The notes beneath the pieces were generated by a model, which was given only the letters and a program-made list of their open reading frames with translations, searched no databases and had not been told where the DNA came from. Shown in pieces: positions 53,000 through 64,000 of a stretch of 64,000 nucleotides of DNA. The first letter of the stretch is position 1, and every line of letters begins with the position of its first letter. The position numbers and the translations under genes are program-made. The DNA comes from Pieris napi (Eukaryota; Arthropoda; Insecta; Lepidoptera; Pieridae). Location of the stretch: NCBI RefSeq assembly GCF_905475465.1, contig NC_062253.1:7874001-7938000 (forward strand), read 5' to 3'.

Positions 53000-54728
53000 C
53001 CTACTAGTAAACCTATTATGGCCATAATATTTATTTATTAATTTATTGATAAATCTTGACAACGCTCGGCACACTACAATTTTTTATGTAACAAGCAGTT
53101 ATTGGCAAATATGACATTCACGAAGAGACCATGCAAATATTAAAGAAAACAATTACTAAAAAAAAAAATGTACAAAAAACTAAACAAAAATATATTTTAA
53201 AATGATATAATTATATATATTTTCTAGAGGCAGAAATTAGCAACGACCATTAAAGTATAATTTGAATATATATAATTATGAAGTCCGAAAATCTCCTATT
53301 TAAATGCATTTCTTTTTATACCCACAATCGTGTTCTTGGTACAAAAACTCTCTCAGTTACGGAGTATACAAAAGCCATAATCGTTATTGTAAATAGCATT
53401 TGCAAGTTCTATATACAATAACGAAGTAAGTAGTCAAATTTTTCTTCTACAAGTAAAAGATATGCTCTAGATGAGAGAGATTTTTAAAAGTTTAATTGAC
53501 TTGCTACCAGTACCTCAATCAAAGACGCCGCTGGGAAAACGCATTTCATATAATGTTCGAATGGGCATGTGAAAAATTTTAATGGTCACACTTCAGGGAA
53601 TGTTACACTTGGATTAATGGTGACAAATGTGTAGCTCGGTTATTCCAGCCTTTATAAGCGTTTATGGTTGCGTTAAAAAATATGATTTTTTTTATGTTTG
53701 TTTATTTATTGAAGTTTACCACATACATAATACTATATATTCGGTATATGTTACAAGCTCTTTAATCTAAAATATATGACAATTTTGGTAAATATAAATG
53801 TAACAGAATAAAATAAACGTCTATAAAATATATATAAAATGCAATAAAAATACTAGCCATTTTGTTAAGCAGAAAGAATAGCTGCCAACTACTCAATATA
53901 TTCAGCTTCGGATTAGTACTATTTGATCCGTTATAATCGCGTATGTTTACAATGAACATTAAAATTTTATCAAACCACTTACAGATGACACTTTTCTCCA
54001 AATAAATAACATACATGTGTTCAATTAGAGGAAATAAGCCTAGTTTGTTAACGCGTGACTCCCAATGCTGAAGTTTTTGTGCAGAATTAATACTTGTTCA
54101 CACGATGAGGAAAGCAGTATGTCTAAAACCGAAAAATCGTTTGAACGATTTTACCTACTTGCCGATAGTTATTTTTCCTAAAATAACTTCTCTGCAAAAA
54201 TTTAAGAAATTCATTGAATTTAAATTGGACAATTTGGAACAATTACATTTATGTATAAATTTCTACTTAAAGATTATATTTGCAATTATATAACACTTAC
54301 ATGAATTAATATTTTGTAACTTACATACAAATATATTATTTACTTAACTCTCAACTGTATTGCGCACAATGTTAGGCCATAGAAAAGACTTAAACGCACT
54401 CGATATTATATAATTTTATTTTGTGTTTATAATTTCAAATATAGTTTAACAATAGTAAAACTGTTATATTAAACTACATTATTAGGTACTAGACTACTCA
54501 TATTTAATACTAAGTTAAGTGACAAGTCTCTGTATTCTTGCTCAAAGAAGTATAAAGGAGAACACTTTAGGAACATTGTTTTCTAAACAAACTGAATATG
54601 ATATAAGACAAAAACTACTTAGCCCCAATTTGTTTATTAAACATAAACAAACATATAAAATGCGCTAACGCCTCTCTCTATATAAAATTTTGATTATATA
54701 ATCAATAAAAGAGACTAATAAATTTAGA
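53000..54728. other. Intergenic AT-rich DNA
   Basis: No gene or element. Confidence 0.4.
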
Positions 54729-54980
54729 TTACGTCCTAATTCTTAACAAATAGAACCTTAGTAATACAAAAGCACCAAATCCTGAAAGCACTATCCATGA
54801 CATTTGTTTTCCGGCCGCCCCTCCAGCAGGCTCATGGTTGGGCTTGGCACGACCAGCCACTGTAGTGCGCTGACTTTCCGCGCAGCTTGACGCGTGATGT
54901 GCTAGTGCCAGTGAAGTGACTGTGTGTGCACTATGGGCTCTATGCGATACTTCAGCGCAGGCGCGCTGTTTACACTTGTC
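54729..54980 (-). CDS. Alternative minus-strand open frame with hydrophobic C-terminal tail
   Basis: 84 codons including the stop at 54731-54729, open from an in-frame TAA at 54983 with no ATG before the one at 54803. The last 24 residues, MSWIVLSGFGAFVLL then a basic end, look like a membrane anchor, and the preceding part is Ala/Gly/Pro-rich. If real, it would be the terminal exon of a minus-strand gene whose acceptor I cannot fix. It overlaps the plus-strand signal-peptide exon at 54933-54990 on the opposite strand. Unrecognised; the two readings compete. Confidence 0.3.
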   Translation of the reverse strand, partial: DKCKQRACAEVSHRAHSAHTVTSLALAHHASSCAESQRTTVAGRAKPNHEPAGGAAGKQMSWIVLSGFGAFVLLRFYLLRIRT

Positions 54981-54990
54981 TTATTAACAG
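54933..54990 (+). CDS. First coding exon of a secreted or membrane protein
   Basis: The ATG with G at +4 begins MGSMRYFSAGALFTLVLLT, a short basic start then a hydrophobic core, as in a signal peptide. It is followed by CAG|GTAATA, a good splice donor, leaving phase 1, which is common after signal-peptide exons of secreted and Ig-type proteins. A GC-rich, CpG-containing patch lies upstream (54810-54975), fitting a 5'UTR and promoter. No later exon is seen within the window, so the product cannot be named. Confidence 0.5.
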
Positions 54991-57900
54991 GTAATATATT
55001 AATTATTAGAGATTTAAGAAAAGATTTAATTTTCTAAGAAGAAGAATTGAATTTTCTAAGTACATAATTTTTGTACACAATTTAAAAAAATCGGATTCCT
55101 GTTTTAGGTTTTATAGTAGTCAATATTTTGTATATGATTTGACATTAAAAAATTTTTTTCGTATTATACTATTTTTTGTTACAAATTATTTAAAAAAATT
55201 GTAATACTTTCAACGATGCAACGTAATAAAAATAGTAAGAATATGCCTTCACGTAATTTTGTATTAAAATTCCATTTGTATTTAAACTTAAAAATAATAT
55301 CGCGCCATTTCCACTTAAATTATTTTTTTTTGTTGATTTAAAATAATAAATTCAAACCTCCGTTCATGCGACGTATTCAATAAAAAAATCTACGAATGTC
55401 GATGCCTAAGTTGACTTCAAAATAGTTATTCCTACATAGGACAGATGTTTTTTCTATATATAAAAAGCTGTAGACATTGACACGAACCAAAGTTATTTTT
55501 ACCGCGCTTAACAGACTTACATTACAATCTCTTAACCTTAAAAAAATGACTATATCTTGAAATCTAAAATTATATCGTATATAAAAGAAAAACACTAATC
55601 AACGTTTTCAGGAATGATAGAAAGTTCACATTGAAATGGAACACGTAAAATCAGCTTCTAATTTTCGTAGATATTTTTTATGAATAACATACTTTACTAA
55701 CAGAGCGGTTAGTAAAAAAGCTTACAAAATCTACATCAAGAATAAAATATATCGATTTCTAAATTTAAAGCATGCAAAATATTACTATATTCAATTCAGA
55801 AAAATTTTGTCGCTAGGCCAGAGTTGGTTACCTATGATGGTAAGATTTCACACTAAAAGCTTGTTCCCTTCATTCTCATATTAAGTGTTTATCAATCGTT
55901 TAAAGATATTATACAAACGTAACCAGCGAAAGTATTAAATGTAGCACGTGGAAAGTGAAATGATCAATAAGTTTATGTCGAGAATTTATAAATATGTTAT
56001 AGTTATAATCTATAGTAAATTATTATTAAAAAGCAAATTTCCATAGACTTTACAAAATTTTATAGAGTGAACGCACACTGACAGGAGATTTTATGGGCTT
56101 GTTTTTGAGTGTGGCTCGAAAAGTAATGATTTTTGAAAGAACGTATTTTATATTAGCAATTCCAAGTGCAAATATAATTTAATTAACTTTTCTATTAGAT
56201 AAATGACTATTTTACTTCATCATTCTGAATTATATAGTAAAGATACTAGCGTATTTGTTACCATGGAAACGTGTTCATACAAAAATTATAACCATGGTAA
56301 CAAGAATAATTTTACGGGTAAGATACAGAGTTGGGATTTAACAATGTCAAAATACAATACGGTTATGCTTAGCTTAGTCTGAGGGAAACATTTCGAGTAA
56401 TTTCATAAAAAGTCCATAAACACAGCTGTTAATTAACCGTTGTTCAGTGATCCCATATATTCCACTCACTTTCATTATGTATCGCACAATGTCAGTATGG
56501 GAAAAATTGCGAGCAAAAACTCTATTCTCATACAATTCATTGGCCAAAGTATTTGGAAACATACGTTAATTGTGCTTTTGCAAGCGGCCAGTAATTGTAA
56601 TCGGTGTTGCGTAAGAAACGCGCCAATACGACTGAGTAAACGCTAGAATAACTAATCGAATCTTGCTTTTTGACTTTACATTTTGTTTGATTCGGGCTTG
56701 GTTTCATAACGAAAATGTTTTCTTAAAAAATTCACTGTGGCTTCCATGATCTTGACGATGAATTAATAATTAAATTGAATGTTTTTTTGTCTTAGTCTCT
56801 AAGATCAGATTTTTCATACTTACGCAGATACTTAATCAAAATTAAACTGCTGTCATATTAATGATATACACATAGCACTGTAAGCAATAGCGTTGGTCAT
56901 TTCTTAGATTGAATCGCTATTTTAAAACAAAAAATGCTTAATATATACTTACTAGTTATCACGTGTTTGTTCATACAAAATTGGACGACATGAATAATTA
57001 TTTATAAGATTATCGCCCTTCATTATTATTCATTGTTATATATTTTATTACCAATCCTTAATTATCTCAAACAAACAGGCTTGTATAGACTAAAGATTTA
57101 ATCAAAAAGTGATAATATGCGAAACGAAATGAATCATCATGTACAGTTTAAATGTTTTCGGGTCAATTTTGACATAATATACAAATACTAAAGTTCAATC
57201 ACTTGTGATTTATGCAGAATACCTCGCCTTACATATGTCTAATGGAAATAAAAATCTCACAAATATTAATAAACCGTATGAAATACTGAAAATATTTCAT
57301 GAACAATTTCAAATACCACACTTTTATAAGTCTCGGAAATATACGATGGGATTTATAAGATACATTCTCTTCTGTTTCATTTCACCCTACATATGTAATC
57401 AAATATATATTTTTCAACTCGAATATATCCGGGAAACGAAACCCTGGACCTCCGAATAGAAGGGTTTAAGCGTAAAAACTGTGACGTCCCTATGTCAATT
57501 AAGTACAATATTGTCAGAAATTGTATTGTATTGTAATTGTCATTCTCAAATTTATTGTCATAAAATCTGGTCAAGTCTCTACTAGACTTTGGTAAATAAT
57601 GTATTATGTTTGCAATTGATAAACCACTATATGTAAATTATAAAATTGTGATAATTAAGCCCATTTTAATCACATAGTGTTTTTTAATCATAGAGTATAT
57701 TTCGCCGATGCAGTCTGTGGTCCGCTCTATTTGATTCAGTTATGGAAAATTTACAACAAAAGCCTTAACAATGTGTTAACTGTTACTTCATAGTTGGACT
57801 ATTTCTAAGGCTGTATTGTTATGCAAATAGACGACTGTGAATTGAGATCGTGCGGACTGCGTGTGGCTTCTCACTTTCTATAGTATTCCTAAAATGTTGC

Positions 57901-58800
57901 AAATGTTGCTCCGGAAGTCTACTTGGTGATAGGCGATGTAGTCCAAAAAGAGAAAAAACGGACTTGAAAAACGTCTCGTAATATCTTCAGTCGACAAACA
58001 ACAACAAATGGCTTCGTTTTAACTGTCATATATTTGATAATATACGAATAGTATATAAATTTATAAATTACAGGTAATATAATAAAGTACATTTTATATA
58101 CGAATTACACTTGAAACTTAAATGCATTATAAAGCAAAGACCGTAACAAAAAAACATAAGTTAATACTTTAAAAGCTATTCACTCCGCTAAGTTAGACCT
58201 CTCATATGTAAAACCATACCTTCTTAAATGCTTTTAAACAAAATTCAAAAAAAGAACTTCTTTGTTTTATTGTAAACATTGACGTGAAAATAGGTTCTAA
58301 ACAAAGCGAAGTTAGCCTCCAAACCTTATTGATTTGTTTAAAATTATTGTCACATGAGTGATTTTCTGAGGCAGATGTGTCTATTGTTTTTCTAGAGGTC
58401 ACGTGGTTAAGGCCATGAGAATAATGATAAATAAATAATGATAATTTAATGATATACTAATATTGATAAAATTGCTGAATTGTAGAATGATTAATGCGTT
58501 TAGAATTATATAAATACGTGAGAATTTACTATCGTAGGAGTCGTTCTTATCATTATAATGTACTTTTCATTTAATTAAAAATATTTAAAGTGACGTTTAG
58601 ATAAATTAAGTTCAGGACATGACCTAAATTGTACTAGAACTTATAACTACCTCATAATAAATTAATTTAGTTTGATATTATTGTTTTGTAATGGTGCTTT
58701 AAATTTTCGTCTTAGCCACAGATTTATGTATCAGTTTTTGGATAACCAATAGATATAATACTGTTCCTGATATACGCCCTCAATTTATGGTTCTTATTTA
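54991..58800. other. AT-rich sequence, possible first intron
   Basis: If the 54933 exon is real, this is intron. I see no second exon, SINE or TIR element. Short frames such as 57205-57459 have no domain. Confidence 0.35.
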
Positions 58801-58805
58801 TTTAT

Positions 58806-58990
58806 TTACCTTATACAAAACATACATAAAAAAAAAAAGTTTACGTAAGTTATAAGGCAACGGGTGGCCTTATCGCTAGCAAGCGATTTCTTCCAGGCAG
58901 CCCTAAGATGGAAAAATAAAAAAGAAACACATACAGAGGGTAAAGTACAAGAAGTGCATAAATAATTAACAAAAAAAAAACTCAAAACAC
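58806..58990 (-). repeat. Non-LTR 3'-end repeat (family D), reverse copy
   Basis: 'gcaacgggtggccttatcgc', 'gcaagcgatttcttccaggc' and 'agccctaag' are the reverse of the 40.0 and 52.2 kb copies. Confidence 0.6.
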
Positions 58991-58994
58991 GTAA

Positions 58995-60040
58995 CTATAA
59001 CTAAAATAAAAGCTTAATAAAAAATAAAAATAGTAATAAATAAAAATATAATAATATATATTTAATATAAGTAGTAGCTAATTACGAGAGGTTCTTAGTA
59101 GGGCCAGTCCGTATAATATTTTTCTCCTTGAGCACGTATTGCATTATCCATACAGATTCGTGGGTTTGTACGATATAAATTCTGTGGTTAAAGCGATTTT
59201 AACAATACTTAATTTGACGTATTATAAAAATGTCGGCCAAGGCTCACCTTTCGCAAGTCTATTATAGATTCTGTCCGCGTCCACACAGCTAGGTCTAAGA
59301 ACATTAGGTTGACGAAACTAAACTTTAGGTAGACGTGAAAATTGATTGATTCGTTTCAATGAGGTCTTTATGTAATGTTAACGTTATTTATGTACAACGG
59401 TTGTCAAATACATTTTGAAAAACGTTTAATAAGATCACAAAACAATACTAAACGGAATATTATATAATAATTTCTTAGGAAGCCAAAAGCCTACTTAATA
59501 TTAACAAATAAATAAGAAAATATAATCAAAATATATTGGTGTTTATGTGCTTACGTTTGTGTGTGACTTTTTAATTAACATTTGTATGTCATTTTTCTAG
59601 GCCATTGTTTGATTAATCAATATGAAATAACTCGTATTCGAGATTTATTAAATTATTTTAATGAAACATCTGTGGTGTCTGATAATTCAAAGAATTCGCT
59701 TAAACCTTGACTTATTGGCCTTAGGTCAAATGAATGAATACCAATTATAAGCTTTTGAATTTATTTCGGTCATAGTATTAGCATTTTATTTGTTCGTCAA
59801 CGAAGGCTCTATCACGCGAATGTGGAGTCTAATCACTCCTTGACATACGGGAAGATGGTTAAAAAGGAAACATCTTTTGATTTAGTGTATTCGTGCACGC
59901 GCTAAACAGTTTAACAACTAGAAAAATAATTACTTCCCTTTAATAAAGCATAAGTAGTTACACTTATATTAAAGTTAATATTTAGTAAATTAAGCTAGAC
60001 TTAAATTACTTAACAATAGTAATCCAGTAGCGCTATAACA
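58995..60040. other. AT-rich sequence
   Basis: Nothing recognised. Confidence 0.4.
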
Positions 60041-60044
60041 ATAA

Positions 60045-60261
60045 GAGACCCCCCACACTAGCGTCTTCCGAGCGTCGTCGTCGTGTCAGCGTCCGCACAG
60101 CGTCGACGCGACGTCGACGCCGCGGCAACGTGACGCCAGCGCTGGCCGGCTACTGAACGCTTTTTGCTGGCGTCGTGTTCGTAAATAACGTTGTGCTGGC
60201 GCCTTGTAAGCCCGGGGAGTTCGGCACGCAGCCAGCGCTAGCGTCACGTGTGGGGGGTCAC
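60045..60261. mobile_element. GC-rich Harbinger-type MITE
   Basis: 217 bp with 14-base inverted ends (GAGACCCCCCACAC, right end GTGTGGGGGGTCAC), one mismatch, and TAA at 60042-60044 and 60262-60264. The inside carries GCGTCGACGC-type repeats and is very CpG-rich. Confidence 0.7.
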
Positions 60262-60309
60262 TAAATGGGTTTTGACCTCATATTGCAACCGTATCTTTGA
60301 TCACTTTTA

Positions 60310-60516
60310 TTTCAGAGACAAGTAGGTGATCAGCCTTGTGGCTGACACATGTCATCTATTTTAGGATTTGAGACATTCCGGTTTCCTTGCGATATTTTAT
60401 TTCACCGTGCAAGTGAGTGTTAGATGCACATACATAGATAGAAGTCTAGGTACATAACCTGGGATCGAATTTACGACCTCAGATGACGCACGCTGCAGCC
60501 ACTAGGCAAGCACATC
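60310..60516 (-). repeat. tRNA-derived SINE, reverse copy
   Basis: Minus strand has 'tgcctagtggctgcagc', 'gtaaattcgatcccag' and the SINE body. Family as at 7340. Confidence 0.75.
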
Positions 60517-60519
60517 ATG

Positions 60520-61005
60520 ACTTTCTTGCTTACTTACTTGTGGTACAATCCAAGGCTGTCGCTGTCAAGACAATTTGAATATAGTTGCATACTAATAATT
60601 TGAAGATAGTTGCATACCTATGAATAATAAATTTTATGGCTTAAATACATATGTTATATAAGTTTACACATTAACGTCAAACAACAAGGTTGAATGTGGG
60701 CGTTATTATTATATTGGAGGCAATTTTCAACATAATTGAGAAAGGATTTGTTAAGATTATAGAGGATTATGGTTTATATGAGGAAGGTTGTGACATATTG
60801 CAACATTTGGGTTAAAATGCTTCCGCAAGCAATCCAAGGACGACGGTGAATTTCGTTTAGGCTTTTCCTTGTGGGATCTTTTATCAGACTGGTCTTAATA
60901 TTGACTTTCTTTAGAAGACAATAGTCGTAACTATTTATATATTACGTTTGTAATATATCTTAATATTAGCTTTAAAAGTGATAGTTGTTCAACAATTTCA
61001 AGTAC
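60520..61005. other. AT-rich sequence
   Basis: Nothing recognised. Confidence 0.4.
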
Positions 61006-61012
61006 AGCCTTG

Positions 61013-61190
61013 CGATTCTGTAACTCACTTAGTGAACTCTCACAGCGGTTTGGCATTCTGATAAGGAGGAGACTTGTAGTTTATCAGAATGCCAAATCAT
61101 AAAATTACTGCTTTACGACTGATTTGAGCGCGACCGCCGCTGTGAAAACCGCTGTGAGAGTTCGAAAAGTGAGTTACAGAATCGCAAGGC
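61013..61190. mobile_element. Hairpin MITE, copy 2
   Basis: Outer arms 'gcgattctgtaactcactta' and, at the right, 'gtgagttacagaatcgc' pair; 'aactctcacagcggttt' pairs with its reverse near 61150. A second nested hairpin pairs 'ggcattctgataa' with 'ttatcagaatgcc'. Same family as 29266-29402. Confidence 0.65.
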
Positions 61191-61194
61191 AGTC

Positions 61195-64000
61195 TTTTCA
61201 TTTAAAAAAATAAATAATAGTTTATAGGTACCACTGTACAAATCATAAGTGTCGTCATAATCAAATTTAGTTAATCCTTTACCTGATTAATACTGTTCAT
61301 GGGTACCGTCAAAAATGTAATTATGTATTGGCCCATAAAATACAGTAGAACGGATAAAAAAATGTTTCCAAAAAAATATCTTATTGACTTTGGCAACAAC
61401 TTAAGTAACATCTATTTAGTTCAAGCTTAATTATGTAAACGCAAAGCCTAAAATTACACAATAATTAAATAACAATTTACAAAATCTTTGAATCAGAACG
61501 AAACGGACCCGTTGCGCTAATAATTACCGTTTAACTTACGCAACACGGATTACGGAATGAATTTTTTCATTGTTTTAAGTCACTTTCACGGTCATGAATA
61601 GTTGCACTTTCTTTCATTGTTTATAACTGGCCATTAGCCGGTCGATGACGTAACTCACTTGTTTTTCGTTAATCATAGACAATTCTGTCTAAAGCTAATT
61701 GTGTCTGTGGTATAGGTGTGCAACTAGTAATTGTCTAATGAGTAATTAAAGTTTCAAATGAATTTATTAATTTGTATTTAAACTTTTATAAGACTTCTGT
61801 CTTTATTAAGTAAAACACTAGTGTTCTGTTTGTTCCCTATTAACACTGTTTAGTCTAACGCTAATCAACTGTAGCTGTAATTCGCAATGTAACTTTTTTT
61901 TATTTTCTTACAAGAATAGTCTAGAATAGCCTCGAGTATTCAATTTTTAAAACTTACTGATGAACAAGAATTTCTTACACGAGAGCTGAAATCTACTACG
62001 AGGAAGATACACAGTTATTAAAGAAAAAGATGTTATCACCTTTTTACAATATATTGTTTGCCTTTATAATTTCACATGCCACCATTAGATGCATGTGAGA
62101 ATATTCTACATAGTTTCACTGCTCATCTGAATTATTTTGACAGTACAATGATAGCGTGGAAAATTTAATTCGGCGGTAATTTCGTTTTGTTTTGGAAATA
62201 TCGTACATGCATATTCCATCAACCGTTCTTTATTTAAATTTAATTGAAATCGGATCTTGATAACTCTTCTATAGAAATAACACAAGTAAACTTTCAATTT
62301 CGCAAACAGGTTAACATTTCCCTTTTAAATAATACTTTTATGACTCGATATAAAACATCGCTAATACTTCCAGTATAAGTGAAAACTGCGCGCACACGCG
62401 TATACGTGTAATTAGTGTATATGTGTGCGTTAGCTCTCATTTATGCATGTTAGCTGAACTGATTGTTCGAGCGCTTCCTCTAAATACCATTTCACTTGGC
62501 GACTACAATCTTGTAACCCTTAGATTTTGATATATGGGAGATTTTCGCGCTGAGTTTTGTTTGTTATAAAGAATTTCATTAATTTTATATCTGATTAATA
62601 CCTTTTATAATACATTTGACAAAGATTATACGCTCTGATAAAGTTAATGTCACACGAAAGTGTCGGCCAAGTTTACTATAAGGATAACGAGTGCCGATTG
62701 ACAACTAGACGAATCTCGAGTTAAAACTACGGTGAGATAACACACACACACACTTGAACAATATGTGATAATAAAAACATGGGTTGTGGACACAAAAACC
62801 CATAGAACTGGTAAATAAAATTTAGTAACAATTTTAATTAATGTTCGTTAGTATTTCTAAGGGACTATCAAACAAATCCTTTAGGAATGCTGATGTTGCT
62901 TTTTCTAAGGCGCTGTGATCCTATACACAGATTTCGTTTATACAACTTAGATTTTTATTCCGGCATCTATTAATCAAATATAAGAAACGGTTAACTTATA
63001 ATTATTTCAATTTTTAATTCATAACTTTATTGAATATTCAGAACCATGAGTCGAACATTAAAAACTTTCTTTTACATAACTTAGGAAATTGGTGAAATTA
63101 TTACGTTACCGTCATATTTAAATGAATGCGATGACAAATATAAGTTTGAAATAAATTTCGTAAAAATTAATTGAAATTATGTTTTCATTAAAAACATGAA
63201 AATTAAATAATTTGACGCAATATTAAAAATTTTGATTACACGAAAATAAATTGTATGTTGTGGTTATGCGTATATTTATGAACAATTAATATCCTACAAA
63301 AAAGCGATTTGGATGGCATTTTTTGCTATACGTTATTAATTAATGAACACCGAACACAGGTCATGGACCTAACTTTTTTAATTAATTTAAACATATTTCA
63401 AAAAAACTGTTGCACACCTCAAAAATCATAAGTCACCGTCATATACGCTACAACTTACATAATATTACGTTCGAATGCGAAAGTCCATTTCTCCAATACA
63501 TACGAAATGTTGGCGCGATTTCTACCTGACTTTGCATGTATGTGAAGTTTTGATTGTATACGTTTAGCAGCATCATTTGAATTTGGAATTTTTATTTGTA
63601 TAGAAATAAAAGTCCGGTATTAAAAATTGTAGAAATAACGCTAATGCAAATTATATAACACTTTTTTGAAAATTAATTTGAATTTCGAATGTTCAAATTC
63701 GAAATTCAAAAAAGGACACAGGTAAAAAACAATTTAGAGTTCCTATATTCCATCATTTATTTACATAGACAAATGTTCTATATTATACGTACGTTGAAAA
63801 AAAAATATCTATGTGAATCAGTTTAATCGTATTAAAACTTATGTACGTTTTCCAATATTAAAATAAATACAGTTATGTCCGGTTTTTTGTTTATGTTTGG
63901 AATTCGTGACACATCTTATTTGCATTATATACAAGATTCTAAAGTGACACAAAAAGAATATTTAAAGAAACGTGCTCCATGCATTATAAACGAAATTTAT
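61195..64000. other. AT-rich sequence to the end of the window
   Basis: Contains a short (AC)n run near 62738-62753. No gene or repeat element recognised. Confidence 0.4.

Noticed and set aside
57205..57459. 84-residue plus frame
   Set aside because: AT-rich, no start context, no domain, no splice support.
1..64000. CRISPR arrays, bacterial operons, LTR retrotransposon or viral genes
   Set aside because: No spaced direct repeats, no Shine-Dalgarno gene clusters, and no gag/pol/env or capsid-type frames were seen.

Overview
This is a eukaryotic, AT-rich, repeat-dense window, almost certainly from a moth or butterfly. The tRNA-derived SINE copies, the short Helitrons that begin TC and end CTAG between A and T, the LINE 3' ends and the Harbinger/mariner complement are the mix usual in lepidopteran genomes. 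There is no bacterial or viral gene organisation. Coding exons are short and split by AT-rich introns with GT/AG borders.

Region 1 (3.3-22.1 kb, minus strand) holds one complete gene, PAS-domain serine/threonine kinase (PASK). I could join 21 coding exons in frame from the ATG at 22123 to the TAA at 3279, giving 1150 residues: a PAS-type sensory N-terminal half, a long Ser-rich linker encoded by one 678-bp exon, a complete kinase domain and an acidic Cys/Tyr-rich tail. Its introns are full of mobile DNA: a mariner with a single-frame but stop-ridden transposase, a pogo-type remnant keeping both protein ends but no catalytic core, an internally deleted Harbinger, a Helitron, two MITEs, and SINE and LINE pieces.

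Region 2 (22.1-54.7 kb) is a gene-poor stretch built mostly of repeats. It includes Helitrons on both strands, a dead DD37D (maT-type) mariner, several terminal-inverted-repeat elements with TAA, TTA or TA target duplications, near-perfect hairpin elements, a tandem duplication, and a 1.6-kb element with a 15-bp inverted terminus and many TCAGATT-type subterminal motifs that I could not assign to a known family.

Region 3 (54.7-64 kb) begins with a GC-rich patch. On the plus strand it looks like a first coding exon (start codon, signal peptide, phase-1 splice donor) of a secreted or membrane protein whose other exons lie beyond the window or deep in the following 9 kb. On the minus strand the same patch has an open frame ending in a hydrophobic tail. 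One of the two is probably real. The rest is intron-like or intergenic AT-rich DNA with a SINE, a GC-rich MITE and a second copy of the hairpin element.
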